From assembly GCA_016789625.1 (NCBI GenBank), contig JAEUQS010000513.1, forward strand, positions 1 to 17,085: 17,085 nt of DNA, in the 5' to 3' direction. The position numbers and the translations under genes were made by a program. Shown in pieces: positions 6,863 through 13,021 of this stretch. Each line of letters starts with the position of its first letter. The stretch's first letter is position 1. Source of the DNA: Acidobacteriota bacterium. GTDB lineage: Bacteria; Acidobacteriota; Thermoanaerobaculia; UBA5066. Under the pieces are notes generated by a model. It did no database searches. It was not told the origin of the DNA and was given only the letters and a program-made list of their open reading frames with translations.

Positions 6863-8521
6863 GTGCGCCGCGCCCTCCTCGCGATTCTCGGGATCCTCGT
6901 GGCTCCGGCCGCGGCCGGTGCGCGAGCCCCCGACGTCGCTTCGTACCGCATCGAGGCCACGGTGAAGGGCGACGGCGCCGTCGAGGGCCGGGAGACCCTG
7001 ACGTTCACGAACCGCACGGACCGCACGTTCGAGACCCTGCCCCTGGGGCTCTTTCCGGACGGCACCGGCGGGATCTCGATCACGAGCGTCTCGCTTCCGG
7101 GCGGAGAGGACCTCCCCCGCTCGACCACCGAGGACCGGGCGCTCCTCTTCGTGAGGCTCCCGTCGGCGGTGCCGCCCGGAGGCACCCTGCAACTCGATAT
7201 CGCGTTCACCGCGCGGCTTCCGAAGGACGCTGCCTTCGCCGGCACGGCGGGCGACTTCGTGCTCCTCGCCCGGTTCTTTCCTCAGCTCGCGGTCCCCCCG
7301 GCGAGCTTCGGCGACGTCGACGCGGTGCTCACCGTGCCGTCCGCGTGGAAGGGCAAGACGCTCGCGACGGGCCTCCTCGTGCGGACCGAGGACGCGAAGA
7401 ACGGGCAGGTGAAGCTCACGTACCGAGCCGCCGACGTGAACGACTTCGCGCTCGCGGCGTGTCCCCGCTGCGAGGTGCATCGGGACCTCGTCGAGGAGAA
7501 GGGGCTCCCCGCCGTCACGGTGCGGCTCCTCCTCCAGCCCGATCACCGGGCGTTGCGGGCCCGGTATCTCGCCGCGGCGCGCACGGCGCTCGTCACCTTC
7601 GGGAGCCGCTACGCGCCGTATCCCCATGCCGAGGTGGGCCTCGTGGATCCTCCCTGGAACGGAGCGTTCCTCCGGGGCGCGGAGTTTCCGGGGCTCGTGG
7701 TGGGCGGGGGCTCCTGGCTCTCCCCGCGCGCGGTGCCTTCTCCGGAGGGCGTCACGATGCACGGCTTCGCGCGGCAGTGGTTCGGGCGGCTGGTCGCGGG
7801 CTCCGCGGACTCTCCCGGCGAGGGCCTCGCGGCCTACGCCGCGAACCGCCTCGTCGCGGAGCGGTTCGGAGAGACCCCGCTCCTCGTGAGGCCCTTCGGC
7901 GTCCCCGTGACGCTCGAAGGCATCCGCCTCCCCGACCGATCCGCATCGCAGGCGGCGCTTCTGTTCACGACCGCGGAGCGCACGTTCTCGCGGGAGGCCT
8001 GGGACGAGCTCCTGCGGGAGTACGTCGAGCGCTATGCCTTCCGGCACCCCACGAGGAGAGACTTCCTCGCTCACGTCGAGGTGCATCTCGGCGCGCGGGC
8101 GGCGGGCCTCCTGCGCGACGTGCTCGCCTCGCGGGGACGGGTCGACGCCGCGGTCACGCACCTCGCCGCGCGGCCCGCCCCTTCCGGACGCGGGTGGGAC
8201 TCCGTGGCCGTCCTGGAACGGCCCGGCGAGACCGCCTGGCCCGTCGACGTCGCCCTCGTGTTCGAGGGCGGGCACGTCGTGGAACGCACGTGGGACGCCC
8301 CCGGCCGCTTCCTGCGATATCGGGTTACCGGCGGGCCCCGGCTCCTCTCCGTGCGGCTCGACCCGAAGCGCAAGGTGCTCCTCGACGAGGATCCCCGCAA
8401 CGACGGACGCAGCCTCGCGCGCGATACCGCCCCCGCGCGCGCCCGCTCGCACGGACTCCGCTCGTTCGCGCAGCACGTGCTCGAATCGATGGCCCTCCTC
8501 GGGATCTCCGTGAAACGATGA
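6863..8521 (+). CDS. Secreted M1-aminopeptidase-like protein with destroyed zinc site
   Basis: The 552-residue product starts with a clear signal peptide (MRRALLAILGILVAPAAAGARA, in two parts: a positive RR and a hydrophobic run ending in AGARA), so it is exported. Residues about 25-200 form a beta-sandwich resembling the M1 N-terminal domain. An AEFPGLVVGGG segment near 275 corresponds to the GAMEN exopeptidase region. The zinc helix, normally HExxHQWFG, reads HGFARQWFG at 300-308: the catalytic Glu is Gly301 and the second His is Arg304. The third-ligand region reads PGEGLAAYA with Glu320 kept, but 3 residues closer than the usual HExxH-x18-E spacing. It therefore cannot be a normal metallopeptidase. 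GTG 6863 is the only possible start after an in-frame stop at 6836. The last bases overlap the next gene (ATGA), so the two likely act together at the membrane; their role is unknown. Confidence 0.85.
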   Translation: MRRALLAILGILVAPAAAGARAPDVASYRIEATVKGDGAVEGRETLTFTNRTDRTFETLPLGLFPDGTGGISITSVSLPGGEDLPRSTTEDRALLFVRLPSAVPPGGTLQLDIAFTARLPKDAAFAGTAGDFVLLARFFPQLAVPPASFGDVDAVLTVPSAWKGKTLATGLLVRTEDAKNGQVKLTYRAADVNDFALAACPRCEVHRDLVEEKGLPAVTVRLLLQPDHRALRARYLAAARTALVTFGSRYAPYPHAEVGLVDPPWNGAFLRGAEFPGLVVGGGSWLSPRAVPSPEGVTMHGFARQWFGRLVAGSADSPGEGLAAYAANRLVAERFGETPLLVRPFGVPVTLEGIRLPDRSASQAALLFTTAERTFSREAWDELLREYVERYAFRHPTRRDFLAHVEVHLGARAAGLLRDVLASRGRVDAAVTHLAARPAPSGRGWDSVAVLERPGETAWPVDVALVFEGGHVVERTWDAPGRFLRYRVTGGPRLLSVRLDPKRKVLLDEDPRNDGRSLARDTAPARARSHGLRSFAQHVLESMALLGISVKR

Positions 8522-9489
8522 CCCGCACCTCGCTGCTCTACGCTCTCCTGCGCGGGTTCGTGGCCTCGGCGCGCACCTGGAAAGCGCTCCTCGTCGCGCT
8601 GTTCGTGAACGGGCTCATCGCGACCGTCGCCGTCGCGCCGCTCGCCGCCTCGCTCCACGAATCCCTCGACCGGCTGCCGGGCGCCGGCTCGGAATCCCCG
8701 GTTCTCCTCTTCCTCGCGTTCCAGCGCCACGACCCCGGCGTCTTCGGTCCCTGGGATCGCTGGCAGGACCTGCTCACGGGCGGCGAGGTCGACGGCTCGT
8801 TCTTCTCGATGCCGGGCGCCGCCGGATCGCTCCTCTGGGTGGGGCTCCTCTCGGTGCTGGTGAACGGCCTCCTCGCGGGGGGCTTCGCGGGACGGGTCTC
8901 GGGAACGCGCGACCGCTCGAGCCTCGCGGCGTTCGGCGCCGATTGCGGGAAGTTCGCCGCGACGTCTCTCGTCTTCACGTGCGTCTCCCTCGCCGGGCTC
9001 CTCGGGGCCTACGTGATCGCGTTCCAGCTGCCGGGCCGCCTTTACGACCCCGCGGCGCGGCAGTACGAATGGGAGCACGTGCTCCTGCTCCTCGCCCGGC
9101 TCGCCGCGTTCCTCGTGGTCGCCGGAATCGTGCGCCTCGTCGTCCTCTACGCCCGCGCGACGACCGGCCTCTCGCGAAAGGGAAACCCGTTCGTGTCGCT
9201 TTACTCCGCAGCGACGTTCGTCCTCTCCCGCCCCCTCGCGACGCTCACGCTCGACGTCCTGATCGGGCTCCTCGGGCTCGTCCCGCTGGGCGCCTGGCTG
9301 CTCTTCGCGCCGGAGTGGGACGGCCGCTCCCCCGCCGGGTTCGCGCTCTCCTTCGCCGTCCTCCAGGCCTCGGTGCTCCTCCGCATCTTCGTGAGGGTCG
9401 CGCACCTCGGCGCGGCGGCGACCTACCTGCGCGGCGCCACCGAGAAGGCCCGGCCCGCCCCCGACCTGATCGAGCCACCGGGCCCGTAG
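8518..9489 (+). CDS. Six-helix integral membrane protein of unknown function
   Basis: This 323-residue protein has about six membrane segments, near residues 22-42, 101-123, 145-170, 186-211, 238-262 and 272-296, and a hydrophilic Pro-rich C-terminal tail. A loop of about 55 residues between the first two segments contains FQRHDPGVFGPWDRWQD and would lie outside if the N-terminus is inside. No transporter nucleotide-binding, catalytic or channel signature is visible. The ATG overlaps the TGA stop of the M1-like gene (ATGA), which fixes the start and shows translational coupling. A longer open frame running through from about 6565 is a shadow in its upstream part. The pairing with a secreted pseudo-peptidase suggests a membrane complex, but no function can be assigned. 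Confidence 0.88.
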   Translation: MTRTSLLYALLRGFVASARTWKALLVALFVNGLIATVAVAPLAASLHESLDRLPGAGSESPVLLFLAFQRHDPGVFGPWDRWQDLLTGGEVDGSFFSMPGAAGSLLWVGLLSVLVNGLLAGGFAGRVSGTRDRSSLAAFGADCGKFAATSLVFTCVSLAGLLGAYVIAFQLPGRLYDPAARQYEWEHVLLLLARLAAFLVVAGIVRLVVLYARATTGLSRKGNPFVSLYSAATFVLSRPLATLTLDVLIGLLGLVPLGAWLLFAPEWDGRSPAGFALSFAVLQASVLLRIFVRVAHLGAAATYLRGATEKARPAPDLIEPPGP

Positions 9490-9498
9490 GTCACGGGT

Positions 9499-9504
9499 TA
9501 CGCT
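9499..9504 (+). promoter_or_regulatory. Candidate -10 box for miaE
   Basis: TACGCT (TANNNT pattern) ends exactly 6 bases before GTG 9511, within GTTACGCT in otherwise GC-rich sequence. The bases between, CCCTTC, contain no ribosome binding site, so a leaderless transcript is suggested. No -35 box is evident. Confidence 0.35.
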
Positions 9505-9510
9505 CCCTTC

Positions 9511-10107
9511 GTGTCGAGCCCCATCGCGCTCCTTTCGAAGACTCCGGCCGCCTGGGCCGAGCGCTCCCTGGCGCACCTCCCCGCTTTCCTCGCCGACCAC
9601 GCCGTGTGTGAGCTCCAGGCCTCGGTCTACGCGCTCTCGCTCGTGGGCATGTACCCGGGGAACGCCGTGCTCGTGGACCGCCTCTCGGCCCTCGCGGCCG
9701 AGGAGCTCCGGCACTTCCGCAAGGTGAGCAAGGAGGCCCGCCGCCACGGCGCCTCCCTGGCCACGAAGCGCCGGAACTTCTACGTGAAGGCCCTCCGCGA
9801 CGCCTGCCGCATGCAGAAGGAGCCCGAGCGCGGGCTGGATCTCCTCCTCGTGGCCGCGCTCATCGAGGCCCGCAGCCACGAGCGGTTCGAGGTGCTCCTC
9901 GGGTTCCTCGAGGAGCCCCGCCTCGTGAAGCTCTACGAGGAGCTCGTGCGGGCCGAGGCGCGCCATGGCCCGGCCTACCTCGACCTCGCCCGGGAGCACG
10001 CCGGAGACGCGGCCACCCAGGCGCGCCTCGAGGAGCTCCTCATCGTCGAGGCCCGGGCGCTCGCGGGCGGACCCGGACGCGAGGTCACCGTTCACGCGAG
10101 CGTGTGA
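9511..10107 (+). CDS. miaE: tRNA-(ms2io6A)-hydroxylase MiaE
   Basis: MiaE is a soluble diiron mono-oxygenase that hydroxylates the isopentenyl side chain of ms2i6A37 in certain tRNAs. The 198-residue length fits the family. The ferritin-like four-helix diiron ligands are all visible: Glu34 in DHAVCELQA, Glu65 and His68 in AAEELRHFRKV, Glu119 in AALIEARSHERFE, and Glu149 with His152 in RAEARHGPAYLDLA. The RSHERF segment is a strong MiaE marker. It acts after MiaA and MiaB, neither of which is in this window. GTG 9511 places the first helix correctly and is preceded by a -10-like TACGCT but no Shine-Dalgarno. It follows the membrane-protein gene by 21 bases, yet probably has its own start signal. 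The reaction depends on oxygen, so an oxygen-exposed life is implied. Confidence 0.92.
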   Translation: MSSPIALLSKTPAAWAERSLAHLPAFLADHAVCELQASVYALSLVGMYPGNAVLVDRLSALAAEELRHFRKVSKEARRHGASLATKRRNFYVKALRDACRMQKEPERGLDLLLVAALIEARSHERFEVLLGFLEEPRLVKLYEELVRAEARHGPAYLDLAREHAGDAATQARLEELLIVEARALAGGPGREVTVHASV

Positions 10108-10117
10108 ACGACCGGTC

Positions 10118-10147
10118 CTGACGCGCTGCGCACCGGTTCGCTAAACT
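10118..10147 (+). promoter_or_regulatory. Candidate sigma-70-type promoter before the coiled-coil gene
   Basis: CTGACG at 10118-10123 (4/6 to TTGACA) and TAAACT at 10142-10147 (4/6 to TATAAT) are 18 bases apart. The -10 hexamer ends 6 bases before ATG 10154, so transcription would begin at or very near the A of the start codon. The GAGGGG between could also act as a weak ribosome site if the message starts further upstream. Confidence 0.45.
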
Positions 10148-10153
10148 GAGGGG

Positions 10154-11059
10154 ATGAGCCTCCTCAAAGACTTTCTCCGCATCGACGCGGATCGGCGCGG
10201 CGCCCACGAGACGCTGCGCGCCGAGGCCGCGCATCGCAGGACCCGCATCGACGAGCTGGCCTCCGAGTCGCGCCGGAAACGCGACGAGATCGCGATGCTC
10301 GAGGAGGGCCTCCACCGGCTCACGGACGACGTGGCCCGCGTCGAGCAGGAGATCCTGGACCTCGACAAGAGGCGCGAGGAGCACGACGGCGAGGCGAAGA
10401 AGCGCAAGGCCGCCGCGGTGAGGAGCGCGTACACCGAGGGTTTCCGTGAGACGGCCCGCGTCGCTCAGGACTTCCGCGTGATGCGCACGGAGTTCCACCA
10501 GGAGAGGGAGCGCCTCCTCGCCCAGGCCGACACCGGCCGCATGATGGACAACTTCTTCCAGATCGAGACGTTCCTCAAGAGCGCCTCGCAGCCCATTCCC
10601 GATGCCGCGCGCAAGGCGCTCCAGAAGGAGCGCATGGACCTCGTCGCGCGCATCGGGCCCCTCGTCGCGCCGCCCCCCTCTCCCGACGCGATCCTGCGCG
10701 CGACGGTCACGTACAGCGGTCTCTCCGGGGGGGACGAGCCCCATGCCATCGTCGCGTTCGGGATGCCGGAGCCCGAGACGCCCTCGGGCCCGACGGACCT
10801 CGTCGCGACGCTCCTCTACGGCGCGTACGCGACGGCCGTGGAACGGCTGGGGCCGGCCGTGCCGCGTCCCAGCTTCGAATCGGGCATGGTGCTCTTCGAC
10901 ATGCCCACGAACGCGCGCGAGCCCGAAGAGGCCGCGCTCGAGCTCTTCCTCGCCGTGGAGGAAGGAATGAAGAAGGCCGCGAACGCGGTTTCGGTGCGCT
11001 GCGAGCTCACGGGAGTGTTCGTGGAGCCCGAGATCGCCCGCGACGTCTTCGGAGGCTGA
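10154..11059 (+). CDS. Coiled-coil protein of unknown function
   Basis: I do not recognise a named family. The 301-residue product has no signal peptide or membrane segment and is probably cytoplasmic. Residues about 15-140 are strongly charged with heptad-like spacing (Arg/Glu/Lys/Leu-rich, for example VEQEILDLDKRREEHDGEAKK), predicting a long coiled coil. After a Pro-rich hinge near 175 (LVAPPPSPDA), residues about 185-301 look like a compact alpha/beta domain with strands ATVTYSGL and HAIVAFGMPEP and a final helix-strand (ANAVSVRCELTGVFVEP). It is followed after one base by the proline-rich gene and probably shares its message. Such a layout suits a structural or adaptor protein, for instance in cell shape, motility or secretion, but that is speculation. 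Confidence 0.85.
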   Translation: MSLLKDFLRIDADRRGAHETLRAEAAHRRTRIDELASESRRKRDEIAMLEEGLHRLTDDVARVEQEILDLDKRREEHDGEAKKRKAAAVRSAYTEGFRETARVAQDFRVMRTEFHQERERLLAQADTGRMMDNFFQIETFLKSASQPIPDAARKALQKERMDLVARIGPLVAPPPSPDAILRATVTYSGLSGGDEPHAIVAFGMPEPETPSGPTDLVATLLYGAYATAVERLGPAVPRPSFESGMVLFDMPTNAREPEEAALELFLAVEEGMKKAANAVSVRCELTGVFVEPEIARDVFGG

Positions 11060-11060
11060 C

Positions 11061-11576
11061 ATGTCGGTGAAGTGGATCGGCGACGTCGCTCAGGAGCTCG
11101 ACATGGACGTCTACGACGCCATCGAGCTCCTCTCCCAGAACCAGAGCTACCCGATGAACGGGCTCCTCGACGAGGATCGGGTGCTGCTCCTGCGGCGGTA
11201 TCTCGAGAACCGGAGCAGCGTGGAGGGCTCGGGACCGCGCACGGCGCCGATCATTCCGCCGGCTCAGCCGTCTCCGGCGCCGCCTCCGCCGCCCCACGGC
11301 GGCTCGGGCTCGCACCCGGCGGTCACGAACCTGGGAAGCATGGTGACCTCGCCGCTGCCTTCCGTGGCGTCGCCGTCCCCGGCACCGCCTCCACCGCTTC
11401 CCGTGCCGCCGCCGCTTCCGAGCGACGCCGAGCCGACGGCCCCCCGGCGGGCGGTGGGCGAGATCACGTCGGTCACCGCGCCCATCACGGACAAGCCGGC
11501 GCCTCCGCCGCCTCCTCTGCCCGTGCGCGATCGCTCGGAAGACCGCACGATGATCATGCCCACCATCGAAGACTAG
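11061..11576 (+). CDS. Small N-terminal helical domain with proline-rich disordered tail
   Basis: The 171-residue product has two parts. Residues 1-55 are a compact, probably helical domain (WIGDVAQELDMDVYDAIELL and then LDEDRVLLLRRYLENRSS) that loosely resembles the small IF2-N type helical domain. Residues about 60-160 are low-complexity and rich in Pro, Ala and Ser, with three runs of four or five prolines (APPPPPHGG, APPPPLPVPPPLP, APPPPPLP); translation through these would need EF-P. A short conserved-looking end, RTMIMPTIED, closes the protein and could be a binding motif. GGAGG at 11051-11055, 5 bases before the ATG and inside the previous gene, supports the start and indicates coupling to the coiled-coil protein. 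No function is recognised; the pair may form one complex. Confidence 0.8.
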   Translation: MSVKWIGDVAQELDMDVYDAIELLSQNQSYPMNGLLDEDRVLLLRRYLENRSSVEGSGPRTAPIIPPAQPSPAPPPPPHGGSGSHPAVTNLGSMVTSPLPSVASPSPAPPPPLPVPPPLPSDAEPTAPRRAVGEITSVTAPITDKPAPPPPPLPVRDRSEDRTMIMPTIED

Positions 11577-11582
11577 GGTGTC

Positions 11583-11677
11583 CTGGGGGCACCATGGCCG
11601 GTGCCCCCAAACCCTGCGTCGCTCCGCCCGTGCCGGGCTACGCACCCCTCCGAGCCAATCGCTGAGTTTCCGGGGCA
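11583..11677 (+). repeat. Short interspersed repeat, copy 2 (with hairpins)
   Basis: This begins 6 bases after the stop codon of the proline-rich gene. It shares CTGGGGGCA (11583-11591) and the exact 16-mer TCCGAGCCAATCGCTG (11649-11664) with 684-708, plus a related GTTTCCGGGGCA tail. Between the shared blocks lie two hairpins: a 9-bp stem at 11585-11608, and a nested structure at 11615-11644 (TGCGT with ACGCA outside, GCCCG with CGGGC inside, loop TGC). The structure and recurrence suggest a dispersed non-coding element, not chance similarity. Confidence 0.5.
11585..11608 (+). terminator. Strong hairpin after the proline-rich gene
   Basis: GGGGGCACC (11585-11593) pairs perfectly with GGTGCCCCC (11600-11608) around the loop ATGGCC. 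It starts 8 bases after the stop codon, as a terminator would. It is followed by AAACCC and lacks a T-tract, so it is not a classic intrinsic terminator; it may instead protect the 3' end or simply be part of the repeat. Confidence 0.35.
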
Positions 11678-11680
11678 TGT

Positions 11681-11686
11681 TGAAAT
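11681..11686 (+). promoter_or_regulatory. -10-like hexamer before the presumed CTG start of thrC
   Basis: TGAAAT (4/6 to TATAAT) ends exactly 6 bases before CTG 11693, the same spacing seen at 6851, 9499 and 10142. Its TGA is also the last in-frame stop upstream of threonine synthase. No -35 box is convincing. Confidence 0.3.
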
Positions 11687-11692
11687 CCGGGG

Positions 11693-13015
11693 CTGACGCC
11701 TTCCCCCCTCGCGCACCTCTCCCGGTTTCGCTGCATCTCCTGCGGAGCGACGCAGCCCATCGAGACGATCCTCACGGCGTGTCCCGCGTGCGGGTCGCTG
11801 CTCGACGTCGAACCCGATATCGCCGCGTTCGGGCGCACCGGCGCGGCCTGGCGCGATCTCTTCGACGCCCGGCGGAGCGCGCTCCCCACCGCGACGACCC
11901 CGGCCTACGGGAAGAGCGGCGTCTGGCGCTATCGGGAGCACGTCTTCCCCGCGCTGCCCGAGAGCGGCATCGTCTCGAAGCCGGAGGGCAACACGAACCT
12001 CTACCCCGGCGGCGGCCTCGGTGAGGAGGCCGGCCTCACGCGCCTTTTCGTCAAGCACGAGGGCGAGAACCCGACGCTCTCGTTCAAGGACCGCGGCATG
12101 ACCGTGGGCGTCTCGTGGGCGAAGCATCTCGGCTGCACCGAGGTCGTCTGCGCGTCGACGGGCGATACCTCCGCGGCGCTCGCGGCCTACGCGGCCGAGG
12201 TTCCCGGGCTCCGCGGCGTCGTGCTCCTGCCCGACGCGAAGATCACGGGCGAGCAGCTCTCGCAGGCCCTCCACGCCGGCGCCCTCACGCTCGCCCTCGC
12301 CACCGATTTCGACGGCTGCATGCGCATCGTCGCCGAGCTGCCGTCGCGCCGGCCCGTGTACCTCCTCAACTCCAAGAACCCCGTCCGCATCGAAGGCCAG
12401 AAGTCGATCGGCTGGGAGGCCATCCACGATCTCGGCTGGGAGGTGCCCGATTGGTTCGTGGTGCCTGTGGGCAACGCCGGAAACGTCTCGGCCATCGGCA
12501 AGGGCCTCCGCGAGTGGCTCGCCGCGGGCGTGATCGAGAAGAAGCCGCGCATCGCAGGCATCCAGGCGGCCGCTGCCGATCCCTTCTTCCAGTCCTACGA
12601 GACGGGCTTCCGCGAGCGCGTCACGCGCGTGGCCAGCGAGACGGCGGCCTCGGCGATCCGCATCGGCGCCCCGGTGTCGCACCCGAAGGCCGTGCGCGAG
12701 ATCCAGTTCTTCGACGGCGTGGTCGCCCGCGTCACGGAGGAGGAGCTCCTCGACGCCGGCGCTCTCGCCAACCGCAACGGCCTCGCGATCTGCCCCAATT
12801 CGGCGGTCGCGCTCGCCGGCGCGATGCAGCTCCGCCGCGAGGGCGTGATCCGCAAGGACGATCTCGTGGTCGTCGTCGCGACCGCGCACGCGCTGAAGTT
12901 CTCGGGCTCGGCGATCGCGTACCACGACAGCGGCAGGCCCTTCGCGAACCCGCCCCGCAGGGCCGGAGCGTCGGTGGACGAGGTCCTGGCCGCTCTGGCC
13001 GCTCCCGAGGCCTGA
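11693..13015 (+). CDS. thrC: Threonine synthase (PLP enzyme, N-terminal zinc ribbon)
   Basis: This enzyme converts O-phosphohomoserine to threonine, the last step of threonine synthesis. From CTG 11693 it would be 440 residues. An N-terminal zinc ribbon has Cys14, Cys17, Cys30 and Cys33 (CISCG, CPACG). It is followed by PEGNTNLYP, then SFKDRG with the PLP lysine Lys132, an ASTGDTSAALAAYA motif, and the phosphate-binding GNAGN loop. Together with the PVYLLNSKNPVRIEGQKS segment these are diagnostic. The in-frame ATG at 12098 cannot be the start: it lies after the catalytic lysine. In this frame there is no ATG, GTG or TTG between the stop at 11681 and the zinc ribbon; CTG 11693 is the best candidate. 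Otherwise one extra base in the C6 run at 11703-11708 would hide a start at ATG 11677. Regulation is unknown; no other thr genes are nearby. It converges with the glycosyltransferase gene, 6 bases apart. Confidence 0.9.
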   Translation: MTPSPLAHLSRFRCISCGATQPIETILTACPACGSLLDVEPDIAAFGRTGAAWRDLFDARRSALPTATTPAYGKSGVWRYREHVFPALPESGIVSKPEGNTNLYPGGGLGEEAGLTRLFVKHEGENPTLSFKDRGMTVGVSWAKHLGCTEVVCASTGDTSAALAAYAAEVPGLRGVVLLPDAKITGEQLSQALHAGALTLALATDFDGCMRIVAELPSRRPVYLLNSKNPVRIEGQKSIGWEAIHDLGWEVPDWFVVPVGNAGNVSAIGKGLREWLAAGVIEKKPRIAGIQAAAADPFFQSYETGFRERVTRVASETAASAIRIGAPVSHPKAVREIQFFDGVVARVTEEELLDAGALANRNGLAICPNSAVALAGAMQLRREGVIRKDDLVVVVATAHALKFSGSAIAYHDSGRPFANPPRRAGASVDEVLAALAAPEA

Positions 13016-13021
13016 GCCTCC

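Noticed and set aside
6822..7245. N-terminal extension of the ligA open frame
   Set aside because: It is antisense to the M1-like gene and out of frame with the true LigA N-terminus (6821 to about 6420), which has the Ia domain and the KIDG motif.
6565..8517. Upstream part of the 974-codon open frame ending at 9489
   Set aside because: It is shadow of ligA and the M1-like gene; the membrane protein begins at ATG 8518, overlapping the previous stop.
11578..12024. 148-codon plus-strand frame starting in the repeat
   Set aside because: Beyond the C run it runs out of frame with the threonine synthase zinc ribbon and has no recognisable domain; only its ATG 11677 is kept as an alternative thrC start.
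13007..13020. GAGGC-CTGA-GCCTC hairpin at the thrC stop
   Set aside because: A 5-bp stem without a T-tract in GC-rich sequence; could occur by chance.
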